Positions 30,429 through 42,890 of a stretch of DNA of 55,247 nucleotides are shown here, one piece after another (within the stretch, counting starts at the first letter, position 1; the number at the start of each line of letters is the position of its first letter). The position numbers were made by a program, and so were the translations under genes. Source of the stretch: Pleurocapsa minor HA4230-MV1. GTDB taxonomy: Bacteria; Cyanobacteriota; Cyanobacteriia; Cyanobacteriales; Xenococcaceae. The stretch lies in NCBI GenBank assembly GCA_019359095.1, contig JAHHHZ010000005.1, positions 1-55,247 on the forward strand, written 5' to 3'. The notes beneath the pieces are model-generated. The model worked only from the letters and a program-made list of their open reading frames with translations. It had not been told where the DNA came from and did not search any database.

Positions 30429-32408
30429 ATGAAAGATAACAAGATCATTCAACAACTCGATTGTTCATGGCGGGGAAACCCCGCCGACCCTCTCGTTCAA
30501 GCTGCTGCTAATAAGGGGAGAACTGTCTGGCTACAAAACTGTCTGATTGAGCTTTTGCCACAGTTAAACCAGCCCTCAACCGATTATCAGACTTGGTTTG
30601 ATTCGATCAAATCAGTCATGAAGCAACGAGGATTAACTCAACCCACTCAACAAAAAGATTATCTGTCTGATATCCGTAACGCCATTAAAGTCATCGACCC
30701 CCATCACCCTGCTTTACAAGTTGTCGATTTCGACACCTCTACCTGGGTTCAAATCAATAACCGAGCAGGCGATCGCCTTGGAGAAAGAAAGACCAAGTTT
30801 ATCGATAATCCTGATGCCATCGTCAAACTAGCTACTACTCTTTTGGGTAGCTATCAATGGTCGGAAATTGCTGCGGGCTTGGCTGTAGTAACTGGCAGAC
30901 GCTCTACTGAAGTTATTAAAACAGCGAGGTTTCAATACAAAACTAAATACAGCGTTATCTTTACTGGCGCACTTAAAAGAGGAAATGAACCTGTCGAATG
31001 TGTCTTTGAAATTCCTACTCTTTGTGAAGCCCAGTTGGTAATCAAGGCGATCGCTAATCTTAGATCTCAGCTTGGACAAGAGATTCAAGATTTGACCAAA
31101 AGACAAGTTAGTAGTCGTTATGGTCGCGCTGTCGCGAAAAAGTGCGATCGCTATTTTGATGAGTTAGTCCCACCCAGAGAAGATCAGGATAACCTGTACA
31201 CTCATCTTTTTCGCGCTGTCTACGCCACGATCGCTAGCTACTGGTATTGCCCCCCTACTGTTCCCGAAATCGAGTTTCGGGCTGCTATTCAAGGTCACTA
31301 TCAGATTATTGACGAACTTGACCCTAAATTACGACGAAGTATTGCTGCGGGTAGAAATTACTTTGATTACAGGATCTCTGATGGTCAGGGCAACATTGAC
31401 GGTCGATTAGGAATCAAGTTAAGTTTGCCCGATGTTGAAATACTCGAACAGTTTCAGCCCGCAGTTTTCCAAGCTGACAAACCCCCAACTAATCTTATAG
31501 CCTACACTAATACTACACTAGCTCAAACTCAACCAAACAAGCCCCAGATTATGAATCAATCTTCTAATTCTGCTAATTCTGCTCACGCTAATTCCATGGT
31601 CATCCCCTCTTTTTTTCAATCGAGGTTATCAACTATTGCTCAAAAGTTGGGAATTACTCCCGACCAAGCTATTCAGGCATTGTTTACCTGGACGGAAATG
31701 GGTCTATCTTTGGCGGAGCAATTATCAATAGAAGACCTTACTCCTCAAGCTATCTTTGAGTCCGTCGAACAGCTAAAAGCAACAGCAGACAACAATTCAG
31801 ACTCAGTTGAGTTCGATTCGTCTCAGTCGGCTAAGTTAAATAGCCATAGCCTCAATCAACTTTCTATCTCGATCAGACTCTTAAGTGAAGCTTTGTACAA
31901 TAAGCAGAACTCTCAAGGCGATAAGTCTACTCCACAAAATCCCACTACAGTTATCGAGCAAAAGCTACTAGACACTGCCGAGCATAATAATTCGCCAAGC
32001 CACAACAATTCCTCGGCTAAACTCCAACCAAATCTTTCTTTGCCTGTCGAGAAAGAACCTGCCGAACCAACTAAAAATAGCCAACCAACTTCTTCTAAAT
32101 CATCGAAGGGAGAAAGTTCACCCCGTAAGATCTCTAAAAAAAGTCTTGAGGCCGAACAGGAGATCGATCGCGCTATCGATGCCATTATTCAATTCAATAA
32201 CCAAGAAGATGTCTCTCATCAGGATAAATGGCATATCGGTGTCAGCGCCCTGAGAAAGTTAACCGAAAGAGGTGATTCGGTTATTCAGCGCGTCTTACAA
32301 CCTAGAAAGACTGAAATCGAACAGCACCATGCTGTTCATCAAATCGGTCCCCGCCATAACTCCAAAGGTAAAACTTACCCTTCTATCGACGAAATTATTT
32401 CTCTGTGA
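30429..32408 (+). CDS. Protelomerase (telomere resolvase)-family protein
   Basis: A 659-residue protein related to TelA/TelK/ResT-type telomere resolvases, which cut and rejoin palindromic sites into hairpin ends. The catalytic set of tyrosine recombinases can be traced: Arg in LAVVTGRRSTEVIKTA (R157/R158), Lys in FTGALKRGNE (K183), HxxR in YTHLFRAVYATIA (H259, R262), GH at 289-290, and Tyr at 311 or 314 (RNYFDYRI). The N-terminal 120 residues are helical, as in resolvase N-cores. Residues 365-570 are low complexity with one helical block (STIAQKLGITPDQAIQALFT). A C-terminal helical domain follows (578-659). A perfect hairpin at 30469-30485 is inserted in frame at codons 14-19. Family is fairly sure; telomere resolution is inferred. 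Confidence 0.72.
   Translation: MKDNKIIQQLDCSWRGNPADPLVQAAANKGRTVWLQNCLIELLPQLNQPSTDYQTWFDSIKSVMKQRGLTQPTQQKDYLSDIRNAIKVIDPHHPALQVVDFDTSTWVQINNRAGDRLGERKTKFIDNPDAIVKLATTLLGSYQWSEIAAGLAVVTGRRSTEVIKTARFQYKTKYSVIFTGALKRGNEPVECVFEIPTLCEAQLVIKAIANLRSQLGQEIQDLTKRQVSSRYGRAVAKKCDRYFDELVPPREDQDNLYTHLFRAVYATIASYWYCPPTVPEIEFRAAIQGHYQIIDELDPKLRRSIAAGRNYFDYRISDGQGNIDGRLGIKLSLPDVEILEQFQPAVFQADKPPTNLIAYTNTTLAQTQPNKPQIMNQSSNSANSAHANSMVIPSFFQSRLSTIAQKLGITPDQAIQALFTWTEMGLSLAEQLSIEDLTPQAIFESVEQLKATADNNSDSVEFDSSQSAKLNSHSLNQLSISIRLLSEALYNKQNSQGDKSTPQNPTTVIEQKLLDTAEHNNSPSHNNSSAKLQPNLSLPVEKEPAEPTKNSQPTSSKSSKGESSPRKISKKSLEAEQEIDRAIDAIIQFNNQEDVSHQDKWHIGVSALRKLTERGDSVIQRVLQPRKTEIEQHHAVHQIGPRHNSKGKTYPSIDEIISL
30469..30485. 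repeat. Perfect GC hairpin inside the protelomerase-like gene
   Basis: GGCGGGG-AAA-CCCCGCC, a 7-bp perfect stem near the 5' end of the coding region. It encodes WRGNPAD without breaking the frame. In mRNA it would be a strong hairpin 40 bases after the start codon and could dampen translation. Confidence 0.7.
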
Positions 32409-32550
32409 CTTCTCGCAAATTCAGTTAAATGGGGTTCAGCACGACCGCGATGCTACTCTTTAATTTGGCGAAGGTATTGCATTGATGTATTACTGTAAAT
32501 TATTGTTATTGCTGGCGGTAAAGGTAGTGTAATAAAGATGTTGAAACAAG

Positions 32551-32955
32551 TTAGATTTCTCTACCAAATTCATATCTATTAATATAAAGCCCAATTACTA
32601 AATCGTGCATAAGAGCTATCTTTGAGAAACAAATAGTTTTGCGCTGCAATCTTTTAATTCTTGTTCTCAAAGTTAAATGCTTTCTCTCAATCTTCTGCAT
32701 TTTATATTTGCTGATAGTTCTTTCTTCTTTAGAAAGATGACGCTCGTAAGTTTTTAATTTGTCAGTGTAAAATTTAGTAATTCCGAATGGTTTGAGTAGT
32801 CTTTTGAGCTTGAGAAACATTCGGTCTTGTCTTCTTCCTAAGACAAAAGCTAAAATCGTTCCTGTTTTATGGTCAATTGCGTGCCACCACCATCTTTGAT
32901 AGCCTTTCTTTCCTACGTAGCTTTCCATCTCATCTACTTCAACCTTCTGAATCAC
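32551..32955 (-). CDS. IS1-family transposase, catalytic part (InsB-like)
   Basis: A 134-residue frame carrying the IS1 catalytic domain: Asp in KVEVDEMESYVGKKGYQRWW, Asp in ITKFYTDKLKTYERH, and the basic C-terminal region KYKMQKIERKHLTLRTRIKR. It lies in the -1 frame relative to the upstream InsA-like frame. The run of nine A residues at 33022-33030 (minus strand) near the end of that frame is the likely slippage site that gives the fused InsAB' transposase, as in classical IS1. By itself it has no DNA-binding part. Confidence 0.85.
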   Translation of the reverse strand: MIQKVEVDEMESYVGKKGYQRWWWHAIDHKTGTILAFVLGRRQDRMFLKLKRLLKPFGITKFYTDKLKTYERHLSKEERTISKYKMQKIERKHLTLRTRIKRLQRKTICFSKIALMHDLVIGLYINRYEFGREI

Positions 32956-33011
32956 TACTTTTAAATCTTGACGGCTTCTTTCTTTCAGCCATTTGTAATT
33001 GATTTGTTCGA

Positions 33012-33290
33012 TTAATGATTCTTTTTTTTTAGTTCTGACATTACCGTAGAAGCACTAATCTTTAAAACTCTAGCTGTATCTCTAATTCCACTTCCATTTA
33101 TTGTCATTTCGCCAATTTTTTCTTTGACTTCTGGTTTATAGCCACAATTTGTATAATCTAAAATGAAACTAGAACGGAAACATTCAGTATTACGGCAGCG
33201 ATAGCGTTGTTTTCCTTGTTTCGATTTACCATTTTTGACTACATTTGTTGATTGGCAATAAGGACATTCTACTGCGATCCAAACCGTCAT
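33012..33290 (-). CDS. IS1-family InsA-like DNA-binding protein
   Basis: A 92-residue protein: an N-terminal zinc finger (ECPYCQSTNVVKNGKSKQGK, with CRNTEC as the second pair) followed by a helix-turn-helix (GSGIRDTARVLKISASTVMS). It ends in KKKNH inside the A-run used for frameshifting. In IS1, InsA alone represses transposition and the frameshift product is the transposase. Intact. Confidence 0.85.
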   Translation of the reverse strand: MTVWIAVECPYCQSTNVVKNGKSKQGKQRYRCRNTECFRSSFILDYTNCGYKPEVKEKIGEMTINGSGIRDTARVLKISASTVMSELKKKNH

Positions 33291-33360
33291 TGTAATATTT
33301 TATCCGCCAGCTTTTTAAATTTTTACATATTATATTATACACTCTTTCATTACACCACCG

Positions 33361-33407
33361 GATTAATCTAATTTTTTCTGCGAACCTCAGCAAAAATTAG
33401 ATTAATC
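33361..33407. terminator. Perfect 16-bp inverted repeat at the end of the CRISPR effector operon
   Basis: GATTAATCTAATTTTT (33361-33376) pairs with AAAAATTAGATTAATC (33392-33407) around a 15-base loop, TCTGCGAACCTCAGC. It overlaps the stop codon of the CARF/HEPN gene and would give a hairpin with U-rich arm on the minus-strand transcript, so a terminator is likely. The loop matches a stretch of the CRISPR leader. Confidence 0.6.
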
Positions 33408-34692
33408 ATTGAACGTCTAGTAATCTCTCAATTTTTTGCTTGATCGTATCAAAAGGATTGGGTTTAATTGCTATATTAAGCGATTTTAGGATTTGCTTCA
33501 GATCAAATAAAATTTGATCTGCTTCCAAATGATCTATACCTTTAAGTTGATGAATATAATCATTTCTTTTTTGACAATAAGCATTCAAATTTTGTAATAA
33601 TTGGCATATTTCAGTATTCTTATCGTAGAAGTAATCCACAATAGCTATCATTGTAATACGATTATAGTTAGTAGCAAAAAATAGTTTTTGACCATTTTTA
33701 AGACGATATTCATTTAGATATTTTTGAAGTTTACCATCATCAAAATCCTTGATATTTTTATTCAATTTATCAATTAGTTTTTCATTCATCACTGAATTAA
33801 TATCTTGTTCAGGTATTAATTCTTGTTTCAAGAGATAGAATAAAACACTTTCTTGAAAAACAAATATTTTTACTAGTAATTCAGAATATTCTTGATTCTT
33901 GGCTTTAATTTCTGCTTGAAAATAGATTTCTTTGATAATTTCTCGGTGTTGTCTAGCTGCTAATTGCTTACTTTGTTGGTGAAATTCTTGTCCACAAAAC
34001 TGAGCGTGATTTCGTATTTGCTCAAAGCTAGTTTCAAATGCTGAACTTAAACGATAAGAGGCACATTTTAGTAAAGTACTGACTCCATTATCTAAAAGAT
34101 TATTATTTTTGAAAGTTACTAATGCGCCATAATAATTATGACAAGCTACCTGTTCTTTAATAATTTTAATATCGATTGTTTTTTTAAGAACGGTAATATT
34201 AGATTCAAATACTCGTTCCTGATCGGACAGCATCAGATTAGGATTTCTCACCTGCCAAAGATGGCTATTAGTTGCTAATCCCGATGCTTGTAATATGCTC
34301 CAGGCGGCTTTCATTGCAGGAGTACCCGAAGAAGAGTTTAATTCCAAGCGATCGCCTGATTTTAATTGCAATTGGGCTTTGGCGATCGCTTTTTTGGCTT
34401 CTTGGGTAGCTAATAACAGATCGATAGGATCTTTTGACAATCGATCATCCACTGCAATTAATTCAATCTGTTCTGGAGCAATAGACAGTTGTTTTATTTC
34501 GCTAGATAGTAACCATTCTTTAGTAAAATGAGCAGCATCTTCTGTAGCAGAGGTGTAGAGTAAAATTGCTCCCTTGATTTTTCGTTCTTGTTCTAATAAA
34601 TGGCAAATTAAAGTGACAATTGAACCTTCGCGATCGTTTTTATCCGAACCTGGATCTTGATTGCCGACAAAAGATAAGAGAATACTAGACAT
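33406..34692 (-). CDS. CARF-HEPN ribonuclease (Csm6/Csx1-like)
   Basis: A 428-residue ancillary effector of type III CRISPR. Residues 1-150 are a CARF domain: LLSFVGNQDPGS, EGSIVTLICHLLEQ, a strand AILLYTSAT and the ligand-loop-like SSSGTPAMKAAW. The C-terminal half is helical and ends in a HEPN domain with RxxxxH as RNDYIHQL (about residues 380-387). In this class cyclic oligoadenylate made by Cas10 binds CARF and switches on HEPN RNA cleavage. It is the last gene of the cmr operon, 3 bases after the RAMP fusion gene. The exact subfamily is not fixed. Confidence 0.85.
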   Translation of the reverse strand: MSSILLSFVGNQDPGSDKNDREGSIVTLICHLLEQERKIKGAILLYTSATEDAAHFTKEWLLSSEIKQLSIAPEQIELIAVDDRLSKDPIDLLLATQEAKKAIAKAQLQLKSGDRLELNSSSGTPAMKAAWSILQASGLATNSHLWQVRNPNLMLSDQERVFESNITVLKKTIDIKIIKEQVACHNYYGALVTFKNNNLLDNGVSTLLKCASYRLSSAFETSFEQIRNHAQFCGQEFHQQSKQLAARQHREIIKEIYFQAEIKAKNQEYSELLVKIFVFQESVLFYLLKQELIPEQDINSVMNEKLIDKLNKNIKDFDDGKLQKYLNEYRLKNGQKLFFATNYNRITMIAIVDYFYDKNTEICQLLQNLNAYCQKRNDYIHQLKGIDHLEADQILFDLKQILKSLNIAIKPNPFDTIKQKIERLLDVQ

Positions 34693-34695
34693 ATT

Positions 34696-36669
34696 TTAAT
34701 TAAAAGGAAAGATTTGATAATATTGGTCTGATTCTTGTTTTAGTTTTTGGAGATATTTAGATCGAGGTGCGACTGTTGCACCAAAAACAGTAACCACTTG
34801 ATAATCTTCTAAATCTGCTATCCAAACAGGAGAAGGTTTTACAGGTCTATTAGTTTGTCCGCAAAGATTACCGTCATAATCTAGTTGGCCTCTCGAGTTA
34901 TTAATTTTTAAATCTTGACTGTGTAAAACTGCTAAAGCATGAGGCTTTTCGTATTGTTCTTCGCCTGAACAAACTACAATACGACAATGTTGATCGACTG
35001 CATCAGACCAATTTTTGTCGCTTGGTTGATTAAAAGATAGGGGTGAATTAATATTTTGGCTTATATTGCTATTAAGAATTAACTGTTCTAAAGCGGAATA
35101 GAAAGCTTTGAGTTTAGTTTTGAATAATTTTTGAAACTCTTTAGCTGAACCTGGATCGAACCAATAGTCTTCTAAATTTGGATTATCTTCTTCATCAAGA
35201 ATAAAAGTAGAACCACGAAACCACGGTGCATTTTGTCTATTTCGTCGAGAATAGCAAGGTCTTCTTGCACCCTGTCCGATGCCACCAAGGTTAAACATCA
35301 TCCAAGTTAAATTTTTCAACAGTGATGAAATTACTTGGGTCTTATCTTGAGGCGTAGCGACAGAGTAGGATAGAGTCAAAATACCTTCTTGTTCCCCACA
35401 ATCATCGTTTTTATTTTTTGCTTCTCGTTGAGTTACTGTTCCTGAGAAAATATTAACTTTTACCCAACCCAACTGCTGTTTGGGAGTAATCGCACCAAAA
35501 ATTTGACCCTCCCAATTTATTACTTGTTCGGTAGATAAAACACCTAACGCAAAAGCCCGAAACCAATAGCGCAGAATTGATTTAAAAGCAGTAGGACGAA
35601 CTTCAGAAACAGCAGAAGTTGCAGGTTTTAGATTTCCATTTCTATCAGTTTTTAAATTGTCATCTCGTTCTGTCTGAAACGGTTGTTTGACATTATTAAA
35701 CTTTTGATGACCATGAATTAGCTGCCCTTCTATGGCAAACTTAACGCGGAAAAATTCACTGCTAGATTTATCTTGATTGCCTAAAATTAACTGTCCATAG
35801 CCTGTATTAATTTGTGAACCAACGCCAGCTTGTAAACCTACAATTAACCATTGTTTGACTTTGTTTAAAATTTCATTATCCTGGCAATTACTAACCAAAC
35901 GTAAGCCAATTAAAAAGCTAGATTCTTGTAGAGAAAGAAAAACGTTGGGGTTAGAATCATATTTGGGTTGCTGATTTTCATCCCATTTCCAAATATTATT
36001 TGCCATATCTATACTCAAACCACCAGTTTGACTGGGTAAAGGATAAGCATCGAGAAAAACTACTTTCCCCGCAGAATCTTTAAGATTTGCTGTTTCAATC
36101 GAACCAAAGTAAGGGGCTACTTTTTGTTCTGCATCTTTCCATTTAATCTTTTCCGCAGCAACTATTTCTCGAATAGCTTGAGTTCTTGCAACACCCCGCA
36201 GAGTACTAGCTGGAATATAGGGCATTCCCAACGCATCAAAAGCTGGTAATAAGATACTTTCGGGGCCACGATGACCACCGATACGAATGCGCCAAGGGCA
36301 TTTGACAGTAAAGGTGTTGTTTTTACCTACAATTAGTTCTGTACGTTGATTTAACTGCTTTAGGCGATCGCCATAATTATTGGCATTTTCCTGAGCTATT
36401 TGTAGGATCTGTAATTTAGTCGCATCTTTATATTCTCGTTCTGGTTCGCGCATCCAACGCAAGTATTCGACAAAACTAGCTGTAGAGTTTGGCTGAGGTG
36501 GATTATCAGAGTTTAACCAGGGCGATGGAGGTTGATTATTTGGTCTATTTTCATTACCGCGATTATTACTTCCATTATTGCGCTTGGGCGGTTGTGATTG
36601 ATTATTGACTTGCGATCGAGGTTTAGGTGGATTTGGTCTTTGAGGATGTTGAAGAGGTTGTGGAGACAT
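34696..36669 (-). CDS. Cmr6-Cmr1 fusion (two RAMP domains)
   Basis: A 657-residue fusion. Residues 1-65 are a Pro/Asn/Gln-rich disordered head. Residues 90-310 are Cmr6-like: MPYIPASTLRGVARTQAIRE and the glycine-rich GVGSQINTGYGQLIL. Residues 325-657 are Cmr1-like: VRPTAFKSILRYWFRAFALG, GQIFGAIT and MMFNLGGIGQGARRP. Cmr6 and Cmr1 sit together at one end of the type III-B complex and help read target RNA, so the fusion joins neighbours in the structure. Most III-B loci have two separate genes. It is in the operon between cmr5 and the CARF/HEPN gene. Confidence 0.85.
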   Translation of the reverse strand: MSPQPLQHPQRPNPPKPRSQVNNQSQPPKRNNGSNNRGNENRPNNQPPSPWLNSDNPPQPNSTASFVEYLRWMREPEREYKDATKLQILQIAQENANNYGDRLKQLNQRTELIVGKNNTFTVKCPWRIRIGGHRGPESILLPAFDALGMPYIPASTLRGVARTQAIREIVAAEKIKWKDAEQKVAPYFGSIETANLKDSAGKVVFLDAYPLPSQTGGLSIDMANNIWKWDENQQPKYDSNPNVFLSLQESSFLIGLRLVSNCQDNEILNKVKQWLIVGLQAGVGSQINTGYGQLILGNQDKSSSEFFRVKFAIEGQLIHGHQKFNNVKQPFQTERDDNLKTDRNGNLKPATSAVSEVRPTAFKSILRYWFRAFALGVLSTEQVINWEGQIFGAITPKQQLGWVKVNIFSGTVTQREAKNKNDDCGEQEGILTLSYSVATPQDKTQVISSLLKNLTWMMFNLGGIGQGARRPCYSRRNRQNAPWFRGSTFILDEEDNPNLEDYWFDPGSAKEFQKLFKTKLKAFYSALEQLILNSNISQNINSPLSFNQPSDKNWSDAVDQHCRIVVCSGEEQYEKPHALAVLHSQDLKINNSRGQLDYDGNLCGQTNRPVKPSPVWIADLEDYQVVTVFGATVAPRSKYLQKLKQESDQYYQIFPFN

Positions 36670-36743
36670 TTTATCTAGTAGTAATAAATAATCGGCAATC
36701 GTAGGGGCGAAGGTAGGTTCGCCCTGATAAAGATAGATTTGTT

Positions 36744-37139
36744 CTAAGCATCGCCTTTGACGTCGTTATAGATAGCGTTTGCCCAAAAACTAAATTCCTG
36801 TGCCAGGTTTAGTCCCAATCCAGTTAAACCTAAATAATCATCGGCTTTGAGTTGCTTGAGGGTATCTAAACCCTTATTGCCAGCCAAATCTTTAACTGAA
36901 GCAAGAAGTTGCAGACATTCAAAGTATTTTTTGACAACATCTTGTTTGCCTTTTTGACTTAATGCTTGTTCTTCAGCTTTGAGACGCATCATGCCCCAAG
37001 TAGCAAGATAGGTATATAGTTCTACCGCTTGGCTTTTTTGCTCTTTAAGACGGGAATTATCGTTATTATTGTTAGTTCGTAATTCTTGTAAAGCTCCGTA
37101 GACAGGAGTACTAAGGGTACGAGGGTCGAAAGTTTGCAT
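36744..37139 (-). CDS. cmr5: Type III-B small subunit Cmr5
   Basis: A 131-residue helical protein in the cmr5 position. Visible are QKSQAVELYTYLATWGMMRL, QDVVKKYFECLQLLASVKDL and LGLTGLGLNLAQEFSFWANA, a pattern of the Cas11-type small subunit. It lines the filament opposite the crRNA backbone. It starts 12 bases after cmr4 with GGAGAAATT just before the ATG. A 74-base gap separates it from the downstream fusion gene. Length is normal. Confidence 0.88.
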   Translation of the reverse strand: MQTFDPRTLSTPVYGALQELRTNNNNDNSRLKEQKSQAVELYTYLATWGMMRLKAEEQALSQKGKQDVVKKYFECLQLLASVKDLAGNKGLDTLKQLKADDYLGLTGLGLNLAQEFSFWANAIYNDVKGDA

Positions 37140-37151
37140 GATAATTTCTCC

Positions 37152-37952
37152 TTATTTATTTACTGATGCTGGCCACTGTTGAACAAAACCTCTGCCTAAG
37201 CTTTCTTGTCCGCCAATTTGTAAAATTTCTCGATTGGCTAATAATTGACTAAATTCTTGATGTATTTCAGATGACTTCCCATTAGCAGCAGAGGTAGTTC
37301 CCCAGGTAAAATACATCAGGGTATCGGGAGGAATGGCTTCTTCATAGCGAAAACCACCATCAACAGTTTTATTTTCATCAAGTTTGATTTTGACTTGTCG
37401 CCACAAACTCATTTGAATTAAAGTCCCGCAGTGTCTATCTGGCAAGACGATCGCTCTTTCAATGGTGTTAGTTTGAACATTTTGTGGCATAAAATCTTGC
37501 CAATCTTGCCACTGTTTTAATTCTTCTGCTTTGAGAATCGCATCTTTGAGATAAACAGCGGAATTACCATTGACAAAGTTGCAGCTATATTCCACAGGAA
37601 TTCGATCCAACTTACCTGTAAACCTCGCCCAACGTTTTAGTAACATCGGACAACTAACCCAAACCACTCCATGACTCAGGGAAGGTACAGGAAGCCAAAG
37701 TAAAGCACCATCACCAATCCAAATATTTCCCTGTTCTAACTGGCTGGCATTTTCTAAATCTGTACCAAAAAGTTTAAATTTTTGGTTTTTGTCTTCCACA
37801 CTAGCCCTCAGTCTACCGCGAATACTGCTAGAGGGAATATAGGGAAAGTTAGTATGAGATTCGCGGGCAATTCCCAATAAGTTTCCTTCTTGAGTTGTTC
37901 CTCCTGTATGTAAAGGAGAAAGTAGATAAAGATATGTGTAATTAATCGTCAT
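37152..37952 (-). CDS. cmr4: Type III-B backbone subunit Cmr4, without the cleavage Asp
   Basis: A 266-residue RAMP (Cas7-type) subunit. The start YLYLLSPLHTGGTTQEGNLL and the block ARESHTNFPYIPSSSIRGRL are the conserved thumb and palm. The end IGGQESLGRGFVQQW is the glycine-rich loop. Cmr4 multimers hold the crRNA and cut target RNA every six bases. In Pyrococcus Cmr4 the cutting residue is Asp26 in VVDQPIQRE; the aligned stretch here is GNLLGIARE and has no Asp from the start to residue 53. RNA cleavage by this subunit is therefore probably lost, although assembly should be kept. Confidence 0.88.
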   Translation of the reverse strand: MTINYTYLYLLSPLHTGGTTQEGNLLGIARESHTNFPYIPSSSIRGRLRASVEDKNQKFKLFGTDLENASQLEQGNIWIGDGALLWLPVPSLSHGVVWVSCPMLLKRWARFTGKLDRIPVEYSCNFVNGNSAVYLKDAILKAEELKQWQDWQDFMPQNVQTNTIERAIVLPDRHCGTLIQMSLWRQVKIKLDENKTVDGGFRYEEAIPPDTLMYFTWGTTSAANGKSSEIHQEFSQLLANREILQIGGQESLGRGFVQQWPASVNK

Positions 37953-37962
37953 AATAGTTGCT

Positions 37963-42173
<4,211 letters not shown>

Positions 42174-42384
42174 TAACCTGAATCACTATGGATTGAGTTT
42201 CTCTTCAACTCTAGCCGAGTGATTATAAATGGTCTAGCAAGTAATAATACTGAAAATTACTTTTGTAATAGCTTTAAAAGACTATCGGATATAGTTTTGA
42301 CAATCGCGTTTGCCTTTGTTTTCAATATTTTCTTTTAGTGGGATTGCTTCAAAAAACTTAATAGATTGAGAGAAAAAGAAGATT
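42174..42384. promoter_or_regulatory. Divergent promoter gap between cmr2 and cas2
   Basis: A 211-base AT-rich gap between the minus-strand effector operon and plus-strand cas2. It must hold the promoters for both directions. TTGACA occurs on the plus strand at 42297-42302 (gttttgacaatcg), but no convincing -10 can be fixed. No hairpins are seen. Confidence 0.4.
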
Positions 42385-42663
42385 TTGTTTTACGTAATTG
42401 TCTATGATATTTCTTGTGATAAACGACGCAAAAAAGTGGCGGACTTATTAGAAGGTTACGGTGCCAGAGTTCAATATAGTGTTTTTGAATGTGTTCTCGA
42501 TCGCGCTCAATATCGGCAGCTTGGCGATCGCTTGAAAAAGAGAATTAAACTAGATGAGGATAGTATTAGGATTTATCCCATAACTCGAAATACTTTGCAG
42601 CAAGTAGAAACTTGGGGTGTAGGAAATAATCTGACTCAACCACCTAGTTCGACAATTATCTAA
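42385..42663 (+). CDS. cas2: CRISPR adaptation nuclease Cas2
   Basis: A 92-residue Cas2. The N-terminal strand YVIVYDISCDKRRKKVADLL has the conserved Asp of the ferredoxin-like fold, and GARVQYSVFECVL continues it. The start is a TTG at 42385 with AGAAAAAGAAGA upstream; no ATG fits. Cas2 dimers bridge two Cas1 dimers to insert new spacers. It lies just before the leader and array, while cas1 is on the far side on the other strand, an unusual split of the adaptation pair. Confidence 0.92.
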   Translation: MFYVIVYDISCDKRRKKVADLLEGYGARVQYSVFECVLDRAQYRQLGDRLKKRIKLDEDSIRIYPITRNTLQQVETWGVGNNLTQPPSSTII

Positions 42664-42890
42664 AGGCGATCGTATTTATTGAGTAATTTATTTTTATTAT
42701 TTGATAAATCTTGCGAACCTTAGCCAAAATCGCTGTAATCCTAATGATCTCGTTGTGAGCCTCGACTTATCGCTGTGTATATCTTTTACGGATTTTCTCT
42801 TGTTTTTTAACAGCCTATCTTGCTTTATTTTCTCTGAGCCTCGCAAACTGCCTCTAGACATCAGGCTCTATCTGGGTTTTAATTGAGGGA
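42664..42890 (+). promoter_or_regulatory. CRISPR leader
   Basis: A 227-base AT-rich stretch between cas2 and the first repeat. It contains TTGCGAACCTTAGCCAAAAT (42710-42729) and later GAGCCTCGCAAACTGCCTC. The repeat's GGAAAC end points away from it and the array ends at a terminator, so transcription and new spacers most likely start here. One 20-base block is echoed in the terminator loop at 33377-33397. Confidence 0.7.

Larger units (their letters stand above)
32523..33359 (-). mobile_element. IS1-family insertion sequence
   Basis: The ends are inverted repeats GGTAGTGTAATAAAG (from 32523) and, inward from 33359, GGTGGTGTAATGAAAG. It has two overlapping-frame genes in the InsA-InsB arrangement. 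No 8-9 bp target duplication is visible. It lies between the protelomerase-like gene and the CRISPR effector operon, directly against the 33361 palindrome. Confidence 0.75.

Noticed and set aside
32509-33311. Alternative IS1 ends based on GCTGGCGG and its complement
   Set aside because: The pair would put one end almost at the insA start and leave the better GGTRGTGTAAT pair unexplained; 32523-33359 is preferred, though not proven by a target duplication.
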